Of a stretch of DNA of 64,000 nucleotides, positions 15,953-25,714 are shown one piece after another (position 1 is the first letter of the stretch; every line of letters begins with the position of its first letter). The stretch is from NCBI GenBank assembly GCA_017656185.1, contig JACDOK010000010.1:1-64000 (forward strand), read 5' to 3'. Position numbers and translations under genes: made by a program. The notes under the pieces are model-generated. The model had not been told where the DNA came from, ran no database searches, and saw only the letters and a list, made by a program, of their open reading frames with translations. This DNA is from Peptococcaceae bacterium (lineage in GTDB: Bacteria; Bacillota; Desulfotomaculia; Desulfotomaculales; JACDOK01).

Positions 15953-18601
15953 TTGGATGCAAAAAACATGCCTCCGAGCTATAACCCCAAGGACGTAGAG
16001 GACAGGCTTTATCGCGAGTGGGAAGAAAAGAAGTACTTTCACGCGGAAGTACAACCGGACAAGACGCCCTTCAGTATCGTGATGCCCCCGCCCAATGTCA
16101 CGGGCGAGCTTCATATGGGACACGCCCTTGACAACACCCTGCAGGATGTGTTGATCCGCTGGCGCCGCATGCAGGGTTATAATACCTTATGGCTGCCGGG
16201 TACGGACCACGCAGGGATTGCGACTCAGGCCAAAGTGGAAGCACAATTGGCTAAAGAAGGCACCAGCCGTTATGACCTGGGGCGTAAAAAATTTTTAGAA
16301 CGGGTATGGGATTGGAAGCAGCGCTACGGAGACCGCATTACCAACCAGCTGAGGCGCTTGGGAGCTTCCTGTGACTGGGATCGCGAGCGCTTTACGATGG
16401 ATGAGGGATGTTCGGAAGCGGTACGCGAGGTCTTTTTGCAGTTGTACGAGGAAGGTCTGATCTACCGCGACTATTACATTGTCAACTGGTGCCCGAAATG
16501 TAATACCACCATTTCTGATATCGAGGTTGAACACGTTGAACTGCCGGCTCATCTTTATTATATTAAATACCCTACCGAGGACGGCAGGGATTTTATAACG
16601 GTAGCCACAACCCGCCCCGAGACTATGCTGGGGGATACGGCAGTGGCTGTACACCCGGGCGATGACCGGTACCAACACCTGATTGGTACCACGGTGATCC
16701 TGCCGCTGATGAACCGCCCGATTCCGATTATTGCCGATGACTATGTATCACCGGAGTTCGGTACCGGGGCCGTTAAGATAACCCCGGCGCACGACCCGAA
16801 CGATTTTGAGATCGGTAAACGCCATAAATTACCTCAAATACAGGTTATCGACACGGACGGTCATATGACGGCGGAAGCCGGTCCATACCAGGGGCTTGAC
16901 CGCTGGGAATGCCGCAAGAAGGTGCTGCGGGACTTGGAGGAGCAAGGACTGCTGGCCGAAGTGGAAGATTTAACGCACGCGGTAGGTCATTGTTACCGTT
17001 GTAATACCGTAGTGGAACCCATGATTTCGCAGCAGTGGTTTGTGCGTATGAAACCTTTGGCGGAGCCGGCCATTCGTGTTGTAAAGGAAGGAAAAATTAA
17101 ATTTATACCGGAGCGCTTTACCAAGATTTATTTAAACTGGCTGGAAAACATTCGGGACTGGTGCATTTCTCGCCAACTGTGGTGGGGTCACCGTATTCCG
17201 GTCTGGTATTGTAAGGACTGCGACGAAATTATCACCTCCAAAACCGATGTTACCCAGTGCTCCCGCTGCGGCAGCCGGAATGTGGAACAGGACCCTGATG
17301 TTCTTGATACCTGGTTTTCGTCAGCTTTATGGCCGTTTTCCACCATGGGGTGGCCGGAAAAAACGGCGGAGCTGGCGCACTTTTATCCTACGTCCGTACT
17401 GGTGACCGGGCGGGATATTATCTTTTTCTGGGTGGCACGCATGATTTTCAGCGGCTTGAAGTTCATGAAGGAGGTTCCTTTCCGCGAGGTTTTTATTCAC
17501 GGGTTGGTACTGGATGCCCTGGGGAGAAAAATGAGCAAGTCCCTGGGTAATGGAGTCGATCCTTTGGAAGTTATTGAACAGTACGGTGCCGACAGCCTGC
17601 GTTTTATGCTGGTTACGGGCAATACGCCTGGTAACGATATCCGCTTTCAGTTTGAAAAGGTAGAAGGGGCGCGAAATTTTGCCAATAAGTTATGGAATGC
17701 CTCCCGGTTTGTAATTATGAACCTGGAAGGTTACCAGCCCGGTGAGCCCGTCAAGGCCGAGTTGACCCTGGCCGACCGGTGGATTCTCAGCCGCTATCAG
17801 GATACCGTGGTTAGGGTAAGTGAGAATATGGAGGCTTATGAACTCGGTGAAGCGGCCAGGGTATTGTACGAATTTATTTGGGACGAGTTTTGCGATTGGT
17901 ATATTGAACTCAGCAAGCCGCGGCTGTATCGCGGTACACCGGAAGAAAAGGCTGCTGCCCAGCACGTATTGGTCACGGTTTTAGAAGGTACTTTGAAGCT
18001 GTTGCACCCGTTTATGCCGTTTATAACCGAGGAAATTTGGCACCACTTACCGCAAACGGGAGAGACCGTGATGCTGGCACCTTGGCCCGAGAGCAAACCG
18101 GAACTGCGTGATGCCGGGGCGGAAAAACAGATGAACGACATAATCGAGGTCATACGTACCATCCGTCACCTGCGTAGTGAAATGAACGTACCTCCAGCCA
18201 AGCGGGCCGAGGCGGTACTGGTGGCAGGCAATGACCGGGTGTATGAGATAATCAACACCTGGCAGGACTACATTGCCGACCTGGCACGCGCTGATGTGAA
18301 AGTAGTCAAGAGCCTGGCGTCCAAACCTCAGCAAGCGGCCCACGGTATGGCCCGGGGTACGGAAATTTATATTCCTTTGGCCGGTTTGATTGATATTGAC
18401 AAGGAATTGGCCCGTCTTAAAAAGGAACTGCAGGAATTGGAGAAGGAACTTAACCGTGTAAACAGTAAGCTCCGCAACGAAGGATTTTTGAAAAAGGCTC
18501 CGGCGGAAATCGTTGCTAAAGAGAAGAACAAGCAGGAGGAGTTAACCCAGAAACGGATGGCCCTGGAGGCACGGCTGCGCTTGTTGGGAACCAAGGAATA
18601 A
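15953..18601 (+). CDS. valS: valyl-tRNA synthetase
   Basis: About 882 residues from TTG 15953, eight bases after GGGAGGG; the GTG at 15926 lies before this ribosome site. Class Ia synthetase that charges tRNA-Val. The HIGH motif appears in [16 protein letters not shown], the KMSKS motif in [11 protein letters not shown] (about residue 525), and the editing domain carries [15 protein letters not shown]. Cysteine pairs CPKC and CSRCG are Zn-like knuckles. The C-terminal tail is the valyl-specific coiled coil ([20 protein letters not shown]). It is followed by folC in the usual Firmicute order. Confidence 0.98.
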   Translation: MDAKNMPPSYNPKDVEDRLYREWEEKKYFHAEVQPDKTPFSIVMPPPNVTGELHMGHALDNTLQDVLIRWRRMQGYNTLWLPGTDHAGIATQAKVEAQLAKEGTSRYDLGRKKFLERVWDWKQRYGDRITNQLRRLGASCDWDRERFTMDEGCSEAVREVFLQLYEEGLIYRDYYIVNWCPKCNTTISDIEVEHVELPAHLYYIKYPTEDGRDFITVATTRPETMLGDTAVAVHPGDDRYQHLIGTTVILPLMNRPIPIIADDYVSPEFGTGAVKITPAHDPNDFEIGKRHKLPQIQVIDTDGHMTAEAGPYQGLDRWECRKKVLRDLEEQGLLAEVEDLTHAVGHCYRCNTVVEPMISQQWFVRMKPLAEPAIRVVKEGKIKFIPERFTKIYLNWLENIRDWCISRQLWWGHRIPVWYCKDCDEIITSKTDVTQCSRCGSRNVEQDPDVLDTWFSSALWPFSTMGWPEKTAELAHFYPTSVLVTGRDIIFFWVARMIFSGLKFMKEVPFREVFIHGLVLDALGRKMSKSLGNGVDPLEVIEQYGADSLRFMLVTGNTPGNDIRFQFEKVEGARNFANKLWNASRFVIMNLEGYQPGEPVKAELTLADRWILSRYQDTVVRVSENMEAYELGEAARVLYEFIWDEFCDWYIELSKPRLYRGTPEEKAAAQHVLVTVLEGTLKLLHPFMPFITEEIWHHLPQTGETVMLAPWPESKPELRDAGAEKQMNDIIEVIRTIRHLRSEMNVPPAKRAEAVLVAGNDRVYEIINTWQDYIADLARADVKVVKSLASKPQQAAHGMARGTEIYIPLAGLIDIDKELARLKKELQELEKELNRVNSKLRNEGFLKKAPAEIVAKEKNKQEELTQKRMALEARLRLLGTKE

Positions 18602-18643
18602 AAGAGGGTAATATTGTTAAACAGCGTTAATACGGAAGGGAAG

Positions 18644-18661
18644 GGCGGCCGGCAGGCCGCC
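18644..18661 (+). other. GC-rich hairpin between valS and folC
   Basis: GGCGGCC (18644-18650) and GGCCGCC (18655-18661) form a 7-bp GC stem with a four-base loop. No T-tract follows, so it is more likely an mRNA processing or stability element than a terminator. Confidence 0.4.
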
Positions 18662-18683
18662 TGCTTGGTTTAGGGGTAGGCCT

Positions 18684-19994
18684 GTGAATTATCAAGAAGC
18701 AATCAAGTTTATTCAAAACTTGGCGCAGAATGGTTCCAACCTGGGATTGGAGCGGGTGCGGCGTCTTTTGGCCCTTGGGGGAAACCCGGAAAAAGCGCTG
18801 CGCACGGTGCATATCGGAGGTACCAACGGTAAGGGATCGGTAACCGCGATGTTAACCGCGATACTTACCAGGGCCGGTTACCGCGTGGGAAGTTTTACTT
18901 CGCCCCATTTGCATTCCTATACCGAAAGATTTCGTATTGATGGCATACCGGTATCTGAAGAAAGATTGGCATCTTTAATTGCAGAACAGGTCCCAGTTTT
19001 AAAAGAAGCCGCAAGGGATGTTTTTTTCGCGCCTACGGAGTTTGAAATCCACGCGTTTCTGGCCTTTGAACTGTTCCGCCGGGAGCAGGTTGACCTGGCG
19101 TTACTGGAGGTGGGCCTTGGTGGCCGTCTGGATGCGACCAACGTTACGTTACCGGAAGCGGCAGTAATCACTAACGTCAGTCTTGATCACACCGATTATC
19201 TCGGGAAAACGTTCCGGGAAATCGCCAGGGAAAAAGCCGGTATCGTCAAAGCCGGTGTTCCTGTGGTCACCGGGGCGCAGGGGGAAGCCCTGGAGGTAAT
19301 TGCCGGGGTGTGCCGTGACAAAGGGGCACCTATGATCCGCTTGGGTAAGGATATCTGGTGGGATAAACCGTATTTGGACGGTCGCGAGCAGGTTTTCAAC
19401 CTTTATAGTTCCAAAACCCGTTATTATAACTTGCGTTTAGGACTGCCGGGCGGGTACCAGGTTCCCAATGCCGCCTGTGCCGTGGCAGTCATAGAGGTTT
19501 TGGCCGAGAGAGATTTTACCGTTAGCGAACAGGCTCTCCGGGACGGTCTGCAGTCCGTGCATTGGCCGGGCCGCTTTGAAATTTTGGACGGGCGACCGAC
19601 CATTGTATTGGACGGAGCCCATAACCCTGCCGGGGCTAAGGCGCTGCGGCAGTCCATTCAGGAATATTTCCCGGGTCATACATTTGTGATGGTTTTGGGA
19701 GTTCTGGCTGATAAGGACCGGGAAGGCGTAGTAGAGACCCTTGTTCCGCTGGCAAGAACGGTAGTCGTTACCCGTCCCCCTAACAGGAGAGCCGGAGATT
19801 GGAAGGTACCCGCCGGTACAGCAAGGCAGTATATCGATAAGGTTTTCCTAGTCGAAGATGTGGGGCAAGCGGTGGAAAAGGCCGTTGCCCTGAGTAAACC
19901 CCAGGATGTTGTGATCATTACCGGATCCCTGTACTTATTGGCCGCCGCCCGTGCATGGTTGTTGGATAAGAAGTATGGTCTCAAAAGTCTCTAA
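18684..19994 (+). CDS. folC: folylpolyglutamate synthase / dihydrofolate synthase
   Basis: 436 residues, GTG start. Mur-ligase family enzyme that adds glutamate to dihydropteroate or folates using ATP. The P-loop is GGTNGKGSVT (about 45-54); the Mur-ligase central signature follows as NVSLDHTDYLGKT, and the C-terminal domain starts near LDGAHNPAGA. In this family the same enzyme often does both steps. It follows valS after 82 bases and is probably cotranscribed. Confidence 0.95.
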   Translation: MNYQEAIKFIQNLAQNGSNLGLERVRRLLALGGNPEKALRTVHIGGTNGKGSVTAMLTAILTRAGYRVGSFTSPHLHSYTERFRIDGIPVSEERLASLIAEQVPVLKEAARDVFFAPTEFEIHAFLAFELFRREQVDLALLEVGLGGRLDATNVTLPEAAVITNVSLDHTDYLGKTFREIAREKAGIVKAGVPVVTGAQGEALEVIAGVCRDKGAPMIRLGKDIWWDKPYLDGREQVFNLYSSKTRYYNLRLGLPGGYQVPNAACAVAVIEVLAERDFTVSEQALRDGLQSVHWPGRFEILDGRPTIVLDGAHNPAGAKALRQSIQEYFPGHTFVMVLGVLADKDREGVVETLVPLARTVVVTRPPNRRAGDWKVPAGTARQYIDKVFLVEDVGQAVEKAVALSKPQDVVIITGSLYLLAAARAWLLDKKYGLKSL

Positions 19995-20028
19995 AAAAGC
20001 CGCAGGCCGTTTGGCGGTGCTTTTTGTC
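19993..20028 (+). terminator. imperfect terminator after folC
   Basis: AAAAAGCCGC and GGCGGTGCTTTTT can pair with a bulge, and the second arm runs into T residues. Weaker than the other terminators in the window. Confidence 0.5.
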
Positions 20029-20123
20029 CCTTGGTGCTAATAATAGTCGGCGCGGTTGTGAAAACTACATACACCTACTGCCACCATAATCGTACGAGCT
20101 GAATAGAAAAAGGGGCAAGCAAA

Positions 20124-20363
20124 ATGGAAGTATTATTATTGATGGTTGTGTTCGCGATCATTATCGGGTTTGAAGTACCGCGCCTGTTGCAGAATGAGAT
20201 GTACCGAGAGTTAATAGGCTTCGCATTGTTAATGTTTATCGGGATGATTTGGAGTTTCGGTTTGCTCCTTGACTTACCCTTGCCTAATTTTATTCAAAGT
20301 ATCGACGCTATGATAAACCCGCTGTTTGACGCTATGGTCCAGGTGTTGCATCTTAAAGATTAA
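20124..20363 (+). CDS. small membrane protein of unknown function
   Basis: 79 residues, with two hydrophobic segments (VLLLMVVFAIIIGF and LIGFALLMFIGMIWSFGLLL) and a short C-terminal stretch (FIQSIDAMINPLFDAMVQVL). SD GGGGCAAG lies six bases before ATG. I do not recognise the family. It lies 130 bases after folC and 60 before the first exchanger gene, so it may be cotranscribed with the exchangers and could be an accessory membrane peptide; this rests on position only. Confidence 0.6.
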   Translation: MEVLLLMVVFAIIIGFEVPRLLQNEMYRELIGFALLMFIGMIWSFGLLLDLPLPNFIQSIDAMINPLFDAMVQVLHLKD

Positions 20364-20423
20364 TAATAATATTGGCTATGGTAAATTCGATATGCTATGC
20401 TACCCTGGGAGGGTTACGCTTTG

Positions 20424-21419
20424 ATGATCTATGTCTTGAAATTACTGTTAAGCCTGGTAGTAATTCTTCTGGGGGCTAAATATTTTACCAACGGTATGGA
20501 ATGGGTGGGAAAAAAGTACAACTTGACGCACGGTGCGGTAGGGAGCCTTTTTGCAGCTGTGGGTACGGCCTTGCCGGAAACTCTCATTCCGATTCTGGCC
20601 ATTGTTTTTGGAACCGGAGAATTAGGGCACGCTATTGGTATTGGTGCCATATTAGGGGCGCCTTTTATGCTCTCTACGATAGCCTTTGTCGTATTGGGTA
20701 CGGCGGCGTTGATTATTAAGGACCGTGCTTCACGCCATCTTGTCCCCGCTCCCACCATTTCTTTTGACTTTTTCTTTTTTCTGTCCGTCTTTCCGTTTGT
20801 GATTGGTGCGGCATTTTTACCGTCCTGGGGCAGACAATTGGTAGCCATAGGTTTGATACTTGGCTACGGCTATTTTGTTTATTACACATGGGTGCATGGA
20901 GAACGTTTTGAAGAGGATGACACAATAGAACCCCTCGCTTTTGGCCGCGCGTTTAGCAATCCCCCGGCATGGTTGATAGTGACGCAGGTACTACTGGCGC
21001 TGGGCGCAATTATAGGAGGGGCGCGGTTGTTTGTGGACGGGGTGACCTTCTTATCGGTACATCTTGGCGTACCGGCTTTTGTTTTTGCCCTGTTGATTGC
21101 ACCAATCGCCACTGAAATGCCTGAGAAATTTAACAGTGTAATCTGGATCGGGGAAAATAAAGACTCGCTTGCTCTCGGAAATATTACCGGGGCGATGGCC
21201 TTTCAAGGCTCCCTGATCCCGGCTTTAGGAATGGTTTTAACGCCCTGGAAGCTAACACCGGGTGCTTTTTGGAGTGCGGCTATGGCCTGGGTTTCCGTGC
21301 TGATAGCGTACCTGTTTTTTAGGCAGAAGCGGTATTTGTCCAGCAAGTTATTGATCATAAGCGGAGGTACATTTTATGTCATTTTTATAATACTAGTAGT
21401 GTTTTTTGGTGTTAGATAA
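20424..21419 (+). CDS. cation/calcium exchanger family protein (first paralogue)
   Basis: About 331 residues. The SD TGGGAGGG (20405-20413) lies inside the longer frame from 20397, so the start is TTG 20421 or ATG 20424. Polytopic membrane protein of the Ca2+/cation antiporter superfamily (YrbG-like). The two alpha repeats are visible: GAVGSLFAAVGTALPETLIP and, inverted in the second half, APIATEMPEKFNSVIW followed by LALGNITGAMAFQGS. The acidic residues of these repeats (PET, TEMPE) are the expected ion ligands. A second paralogue follows. The transported ion is not certain. Confidence 0.85.
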   Translation: MIYVLKLLLSLVVILLGAKYFTNGMEWVGKKYNLTHGAVGSLFAAVGTALPETLIPILAIVFGTGELGHAIGIGAILGAPFMLSTIAFVVLGTAALIIKDRASRHLVPAPTISFDFFFFLSVFPFVIGAAFLPSWGRQLVAIGLILGYGYFVYYTWVHGERFEEDDTIEPLAFGRAFSNPPAWLIVTQVLLALGAIIGGARLFVDGVTFLSVHLGVPAFVFALLIAPIATEMPEKFNSVIWIGENKDSLALGNITGAMAFQGSLIPALGMVLTPWKLTPGAFWSAAMAWVSVLIAYLFFRQKRYLSSKLLIISGGTFYVIFIILVVFFGVR

Positions 21420-21446
21420 GACTCCCTAATTTACCCAAACATTTCT

Positions 21447-21490
21447 CCGTAGATCACTCATAAATCTTTTTATATGTAGGTGATCTACGG
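21447..21490 (+). promoter_or_regulatory. hairpin next to the ribosome site of the second exchanger
   Basis: CCGTAGATCAC (21447-21457) and GTGATCTACGG (21480-21490) are 11-bp perfect complements with a 22-base loop. The right arm overlaps the SD candidates (AGGTGAT and CGGGAG) of the exchanger gene starting at 21493 or 21502. In mRNA it would hide the ribosome site; in DNA it is a candidate operator. Confidence 0.5.
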
Positions 21491-21492
21491 GA

Positions 21493-22500
21493 GTGGTGGG
21501 TTTGATCTTTGCGGGTCTGGCAGCCAGCTTGTTGGTTATTTTGATAGGGGCTAAGTTTTTCTGTAACGGGGTGGAATGGTTAGGTAACAAGTTGGGACTG
21601 GCCCGCGGGGCGGTGGGGAGTGTACTGGCAGCTCTTGGCACAGCCCTGCCCGAAACTATGATTCCCGTGGTGGCGATACTTTTTGGAACGAGCAACGCAG
21701 CTCAACACGTGGGGACTGGTGCTATCCTCGGAGCACCCTTTATGCTGGCGACCGTCGGCTTCGGTATGGCCGGACTGGCAGCGATAGGCATGGCACGCCA
21801 TAGAGGAGTATGGAGGATTGTTCCGGATGCTGCTTTAGCCCGGCGTGATCTCTCCTTTTTCCTGGTAACTTATACGGTTGCTATAGGAGCGGCTTTCTTA
21901 CCTCCAGCTATCAGGTCTTTCACTGTAGTTGTGTTGATCGGAGGATATTTCCTTTTTCTGGTCCGCGCCGTCACGCAAGGGGAGCGCTTTGGGGAAGGCG
22001 AGAAGCTGGAACCCCTGCTCGTGGCCCCGCGATTACCCGACCCGCCCTTGAGCCTGGTTGCCGGCCAGGTCCTATGTGCCTTTTTGGCCATTTTCTTCGG
22101 TGCCAAGATCTTTGTGCAGAATATGGGCGTTCTGGCCCATAATTTGGGCGTGGCGCCGTTTTTGTTTTCTTTGTTGATAGCACCGGTAGCCACCGAAATG
22201 CCGGAGTTATTCAATAGTGTTATCTGGATAAGGGAACGCAAGGATACGCTGGCAATGGGTAATATTACGGGTGCTATGGTCTTCCAAAGTTCCTTGGTGC
22301 CCTGCCTTGGCATTGCCTTAACACCTTGGCAATTAACATCAGGCGCGTTTTTTAGCGCTGGTATAACTCTTGCCAGTGGTTTGGCGGCCTATATTTACTT
22401 GCGCCGTAACGGGTTTTTCAATAGCTGGTTTTTCGTGCTGGCGGGAGGAGTGTTTTATGCCCTGTTCGTGCTGGCCGTGGTGAAGGGAATAGTATGTTAA
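21493..22500 (+). CDS. cation/calcium exchanger family protein (second paralogue)
   Basis: 335 residues from GTG 21493 (or 332 from TTG 21502, which is better placed behind GGGAG). Clear paralogue of the preceding gene: alpha repeat 1 is GAVGSVLAALGTALPETMIP, alpha repeat 2 is APVATEMPELFNSVIW with LAMGNITGAMVFQSS. About ten transmembrane segments. The pair probably arose by tandem duplication and may work as a heterodimer or serve different ions; this is inference. A hairpin covering its ribosome site suggests separate translational control. Confidence 0.85.
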   Translation: MVGLIFAGLAASLLVILIGAKFFCNGVEWLGNKLGLARGAVGSVLAALGTALPETMIPVVAILFGTSNAAQHVGTGAILGAPFMLATVGFGMAGLAAIGMARHRGVWRIVPDAALARRDLSFFLVTYTVAIGAAFLPPAIRSFTVVVLIGGYFLFLVRAVTQGERFGEGEKLEPLLVAPRLPDPPLSLVAGQVLCAFLAIFFGAKIFVQNMGVLAHNLGVAPFLFSLLIAPVATEMPELFNSVIWIRERKDTLAMGNITGAMVFQSSLVPCLGIALTPWQLTSGAFFSAGITLASGLAAYIYLRRNGFFNSWFFVLAGGVFYALFVLAVVKGIVC

Positions 22501-22566
22501 TAAACTTAACACATATATTGTATGCTTAAGGAAGCAACCTATTTGTAAGATAAGGAGGATGCTGTT

Positions 22567-23022
22567 ATGATTGAGGACAAGCTTAAGAAGTTAGGTTTTG
22601 AGCTGCCGCCGGTGCCGCAGCCGGTCGCATCGTACGTACCGGCAATGCAGGCCGGTAATCTGGTTTTTACATCGGGGCAGCTGCCCTTGAGGAATGGCGA
22701 GATGGTATACCGCGGCCGGGTGGGGGAAGATGTGTCGACGGAGGAGGGACAAGAGGCGGCAAGATTGTGTGTTCTTAACTGCCTGGCAGCCATTAAGGGA
22801 TTAATCGGTAATCTGGAAAACGTGGTCCAGGTGGTTAAAGTAACAGGTTTTGTTAACAGTGCCCCCGGTTTTTCAGAACAACCCCGGGTGATCAATGGCG
22901 CCTCAGATTTATTGCAGGAAATATATGGCGAAAATGGTCGTCATGCCCGGGCGGCGGTAGGAGTAGCTGCATTGCCTTTAAATGCCAGTGTAGAACTGGA
23001 GATGGTGGTAGCTGTCAAATAG
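22567..23022 (+). CDS. RidA family protein
   Basis: 151 residues of the RidA/YjgF/YER057c family, which hydrolyses reactive enamine/imine intermediates or has related roles. Characteristic blocks: ASYVPAMQAGNLVFTSGQLPL, AARLCVLNCLAAIKG, GRHARAAVGVAALPLNASVE. The arginine that binds substrate carboxylate in active RidA (R105 of the E. coli protein) appears to correspond to the R in GRHARAAVGV. SD AAGGAGGATG precedes ATG. It stands before a DUF4321 gene and maf. Confidence 0.9.
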   Translation: MIEDKLKKLGFELPPVPQPVASYVPAMQAGNLVFTSGQLPLRNGEMVYRGRVGEDVSTEEGQEAARLCVLNCLAAIKGLIGNLENVVQVVKVTGFVNSAPGFSEQPRVINGASDLLQEIYGENGRHARAAVGVAALPLNASVELEMVVAVK

Positions 23023-23094
23023 GGGTAAAGCTTGTCAATGACTTCTTAATAGTGCTAAACTTAATAGGGACAAGACCTGGGGGGATGAATAAGG

Positions 23095-23343
23095 ATGGCA
23101 AAAAATCCTGCCAGTATATGGTTGCTTATCATATTTCTGATTATCGGCGGGCTGGCTGGCAGCTTTTTAGGCCAGCTTTTAGCGCCTACTTTCCCCGTTT
23201 TGGATACCACCAATACCATTGGTATACGACCCGGGGTGTTGGATTTACGGTTTTTGACTATTACCTTCGGATTTTCCATTGCCGTCGGTCCCCTAACCGT
23301 TCTTGGCTTTATTTTAGGATATTTAATGTACCGTAAGGTGTAA
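23095..23343 (+). CDS. DUF4321 family small membrane protein
   Basis: 82 residues with two transmembrane helices (IWLLIIFLIIGGLAGSFLGQLLA and ITFGFSIAVGPLTVLGFILGYLMY) and a LDLRFLTITFGF motif between them. Resembles the DUF4321 family seen next to maf/mreB in Clostridia; no function is known. The ATG lies four bases before maf after its stop, so it is in the same operon. Confidence 0.75.
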   Translation: MAKNPASIWLLIIFLIIGGLAGSFLGQLLAPTFPVLDTTNTIGIRPGVLDLRFLTITFGFSIAVGPLTVLGFILGYLMYRKV

Positions 23344-23347
23344 GAGG

Positions 23348-23950
23348 ATGAGTGGCAAGATCATACTGGCCTCATCATCACCTCGGAGGCAGCAGTTGCT
23401 GCGGGAAATCGGTTTACCGTTTCAAGTCCGGGTAGCTAATGTTGAAGAAGCTTTGACCGCAAAGTTGTCCCCCGCTGAACAGGTAAAGATGCTGGCTGAA
23501 CGTAAGGCCTGTGCTGTAGCCGAACAGATTTCCGGAGGATTGGTTATCGGCGCGGACACGGTGGTGTGGGACGGTGATATTTTAGGTAAACCAAAGGACG
23601 AAAACGAGGCTCGATTGATGTTAAAGAGGTTAAGTGGTAAGGAGCACTTGGTTTATACCGGGGTTAGCGTTGTAGATGTCGGTACCGGTAGCGCGGTGAC
23701 GGATTACGAACGCACCCGGGTACGCTTCCGTTCTTTAAGCGAGGAGGAAATTATCCGTTACGTGGCTACCGGTGAGCCCCTGGATAAGGCCGGAGCTTAT
23801 GGCATTCAAGGAGTAGGAGCCCTGCTGGTAGAAGGTATTGAGGGGTGTTATTTTAACGTAGTTGGTCTTCCGATCGTAAAATTAAGAAGCCTGTTGCAAA
23901 ATTTCGGATTTGATATGCTGGCCGCTGTGAGGCCGGCTGCACGTAACTGA
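23348..23950 (+). CDS. maf: Maf-like nucleoside triphosphate pyrophosphatase
   Basis: 200 residues. Hydrolyses non-canonical or pyrimidine nucleoside triphosphates to monophosphates. The N-terminal signature ASSSPRRQQLL (8-18), the GADTVVWDGDILGKP block (about 75-90), GKEHLVYTGV and the C-terminal DKAGAYGIQG are all present. It heads the classical maf-radC-mreBCD run, and in Bacillus Maf overproduction blocks septation. Confidence 0.95.
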   Translation: MSGKIILASSSPRRQQLLREIGLPFQVRVANVEEALTAKLSPAEQVKMLAERKACAVAEQISGGLVIGADTVVWDGDILGKPKDENEARLMLKRLSGKEHLVYTGVSVVDVGTGSAVTDYERTRVRFRSLSEEEIIRYVATGEPLDKAGAYGIQGVGALLVEGIEGCYFNVVGLPIVKLRSLLQNFGFDMLAAVRPAARN

Positions 23951-23969
23951 ATTAGTTTAACGGGGGTTT

Positions 23970-24665
23970 GTGGTGAGTGTAGAGTATCGATTGACCATTA
24001 AGAGCTTGCCGGAAGAGTTGCGTCCCAGAGAGCGCTTGTTTCGCAAAGGGGCGGCAACGCTTTCGGACAGTGAACTGCTGGCTATCTTAATACGAAGCGG
24101 CACTTTTTCAGCCAGTGCTTTGGATTTGGCTGCTTACCTGATCACCCGTTTCGGAGGGCTGCGTGGTTTACTGGATGTTAGTTTGGAGGAGTTATGCAAG
24201 GTAAATGGTATAGGTTTAGCCAAGGCCACCCAGATTAAGGCGGCTCTTGAGGTGGGGCGCCGGGTGGCGGCTGCGCCGGCGGCTGCGCGCCCGGTGATCA
24301 GGAGCCCTGAGGAAGTGGCGGCACTGGTGATGGAAGAAATGCGCTATCTGGACCGCGAACATTTTAACGTCTTGATCCTTAACACCAAAAACCAGGTGCT
24401 TGCTATCGAAAATATATCTATAGGGACTTTAAATTCCTCGTCGGTACACCCGCGCGAGTTGTTTAAGGCTGCTGTCAAGAAAAGTGCCGCATCGTTGATT
24501 TTGGTACATAATCACCCCAGTGGAGATCCCACGCCCAGTCAGCAAGATCTGGATCTTACCAAGCGTTTAATGGAAGCGGGGGAGGTTATAGGGATTAATA
24601 TCTTAGACCATATAATTATCGGCGACAACAAATACACTAGTTTACGGGCTGAAGGGCTCGTCTAG
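23970..24665 (+). CDS. radC: RadC family JAB1/MPN-domain protein
   Basis: 231 residues, GTG start. An N-terminal helix-hairpin-helix part ([24 protein letters not shown]) precedes a JAMM metalloprotease-like domain with [14 protein letters not shown] (about residues 176-189), which carries the zinc ligands. Despite the name a role in DNA repair is doubtful and the substrate is unknown. Between maf and mreB as in most Firmicutes. Confidence 0.95.
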   Translation: MVSVEYRLTIKSLPEELRPRERLFRKGAATLSDSELLAILIRSGTFSASALDLAAYLITRFGGLRGLLDVSLEELCKVNGIGLAKATQIKAALEVGRRVAAAPAAARPVIRSPEEVAALVMEEMRYLDREHFNVLILNTKNQVLAIENISIGTLNSSSVHPRELFKAAVKKSAASLILVHNHPSGDPTPSQQDLDLTKRLMEAGEVIGINILDHIIIGDNKYTSLRAEGLV

Positions 24666-24688
24666 TCGGAAAGGAGACTGGGGCAAAC

Positions 24689-25714
24689 ATGGTGTTGTTT
24701 TCGAGAGATATGGGTATTGATTTGGGTACGGCCAATACCCTGGTCTACGTGAAGGGTAAAGGAATTGTTTTGCGGGAACCCTCTGTGGTAGCCATTCAAA
24801 AGGATACCGGGCAGATTATGGCTGTAGGCGATGAAGCCAAGCAAATGATCGGTCGTACCCCGGGGAATATTGTTGCCATCCGGCCTATGAAGGATGGTGT
24901 TATCGCCGATTTTGATACCACCCAGAGTATGATTAAGTATTTTGTGACCAAAGCGCTTAGGGGCAAAACCTTCTTAATCAGGCCGCGGGTGATAATAGGT
25001 GTGCCTTCGGGTGTCACGGCGGTAGAGGAGCGTGCCGTCCGTGAAGCAGCGCTGCAGGCTGGGGCGAGGGAAGCTTATCTGATTGAGGAACCAATGGCGG
25101 CGGCCATTGGGGCCGGGCTGCCGGTGCATGAGCCTACCGGGAATATGATTGTTGATATTGGCGGCGGCACCACCGAGGTAGCCGTAATTTCACTGGGAGG
25201 TATCGTGACCAGCCGTTCCATCCGTATTGCGGGAGACGAGATGGATGAGGCCATCATCCAGCATGTTAAACGCAAGTACAAGCTGATGATCGGTGAACGT
25301 ACCGCCGAGGAAATTAAAATCAAAATCGGCACGGCTTACAAGACGGATGACGAGCAGACCGAAGAGGTACGGGGTCGTGATTTGGTTAACGGGCTGCCCA
25401 AGACAGTCACGGTAACATCGCACGAGATATATGAAGCCCTCTTGGAACCCGTTACCAGTATCCTGGAAGCAATTAAACAAACGCTGGAAAAAACGCCGCC
25501 GGAGCTGGCTGCTGATATTATGGACCGGGGTATTATGATGGCCGGCGGTGGAGCCCTTTTGCGCGGCTTGGATCGTTTAATTGCCGGGGAAACACACATG
25601 CCGGTACACCTGGCGGATGAACCCCTTTTAGCAGTGGCCTTTGGAACGGGCAAAGTACTGGAGAATATTGAGATACTACGTAAGGTACTGATACAACCTA
25701 AGAAGGTGATCTAG
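24689..25714 (+). CDS. mreB: rod shape-determining protein MreB
   Basis: 341 residues. Bacterial actin that forms short membrane filaments and guides side-wall synthesis with MreC, MreD, RodA and PBP2. Actin signatures: phosphate 1 [17 protein letters not shown], connect 1, phosphate 2 [18 protein letters not shown] and the adenosine loop [16 protein letters not shown]. mreC begins directly after its stop codon, so translation of the two is coupled. Confidence 0.98.
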   Translation: MVLFSRDMGIDLGTANTLVYVKGKGIVLREPSVVAIQKDTGQIMAVGDEAKQMIGRTPGNIVAIRPMKDGVIADFDTTQSMIKYFVTKALRGKTFLIRPRVIIGVPSGVTAVEERAVREAALQAGAREAYLIEEPMAAAIGAGLPVHEPTGNMIVDIGGGTTEVAVISLGGIVTSRSIRIAGDEMDEAIIQHVKRKYKLMIGERTAEEIKIKIGTAYKTDDEQTEEVRGRDLVNGLPKTVTVTSHEIYEALLEPVTSILEAIKQTLEKTPPELAADIMDRGIMMAGGGALLRGLDRLIAGETHMPVHLADEPLLAVAFGTGKVLENIEILRKVLIQPKKVI

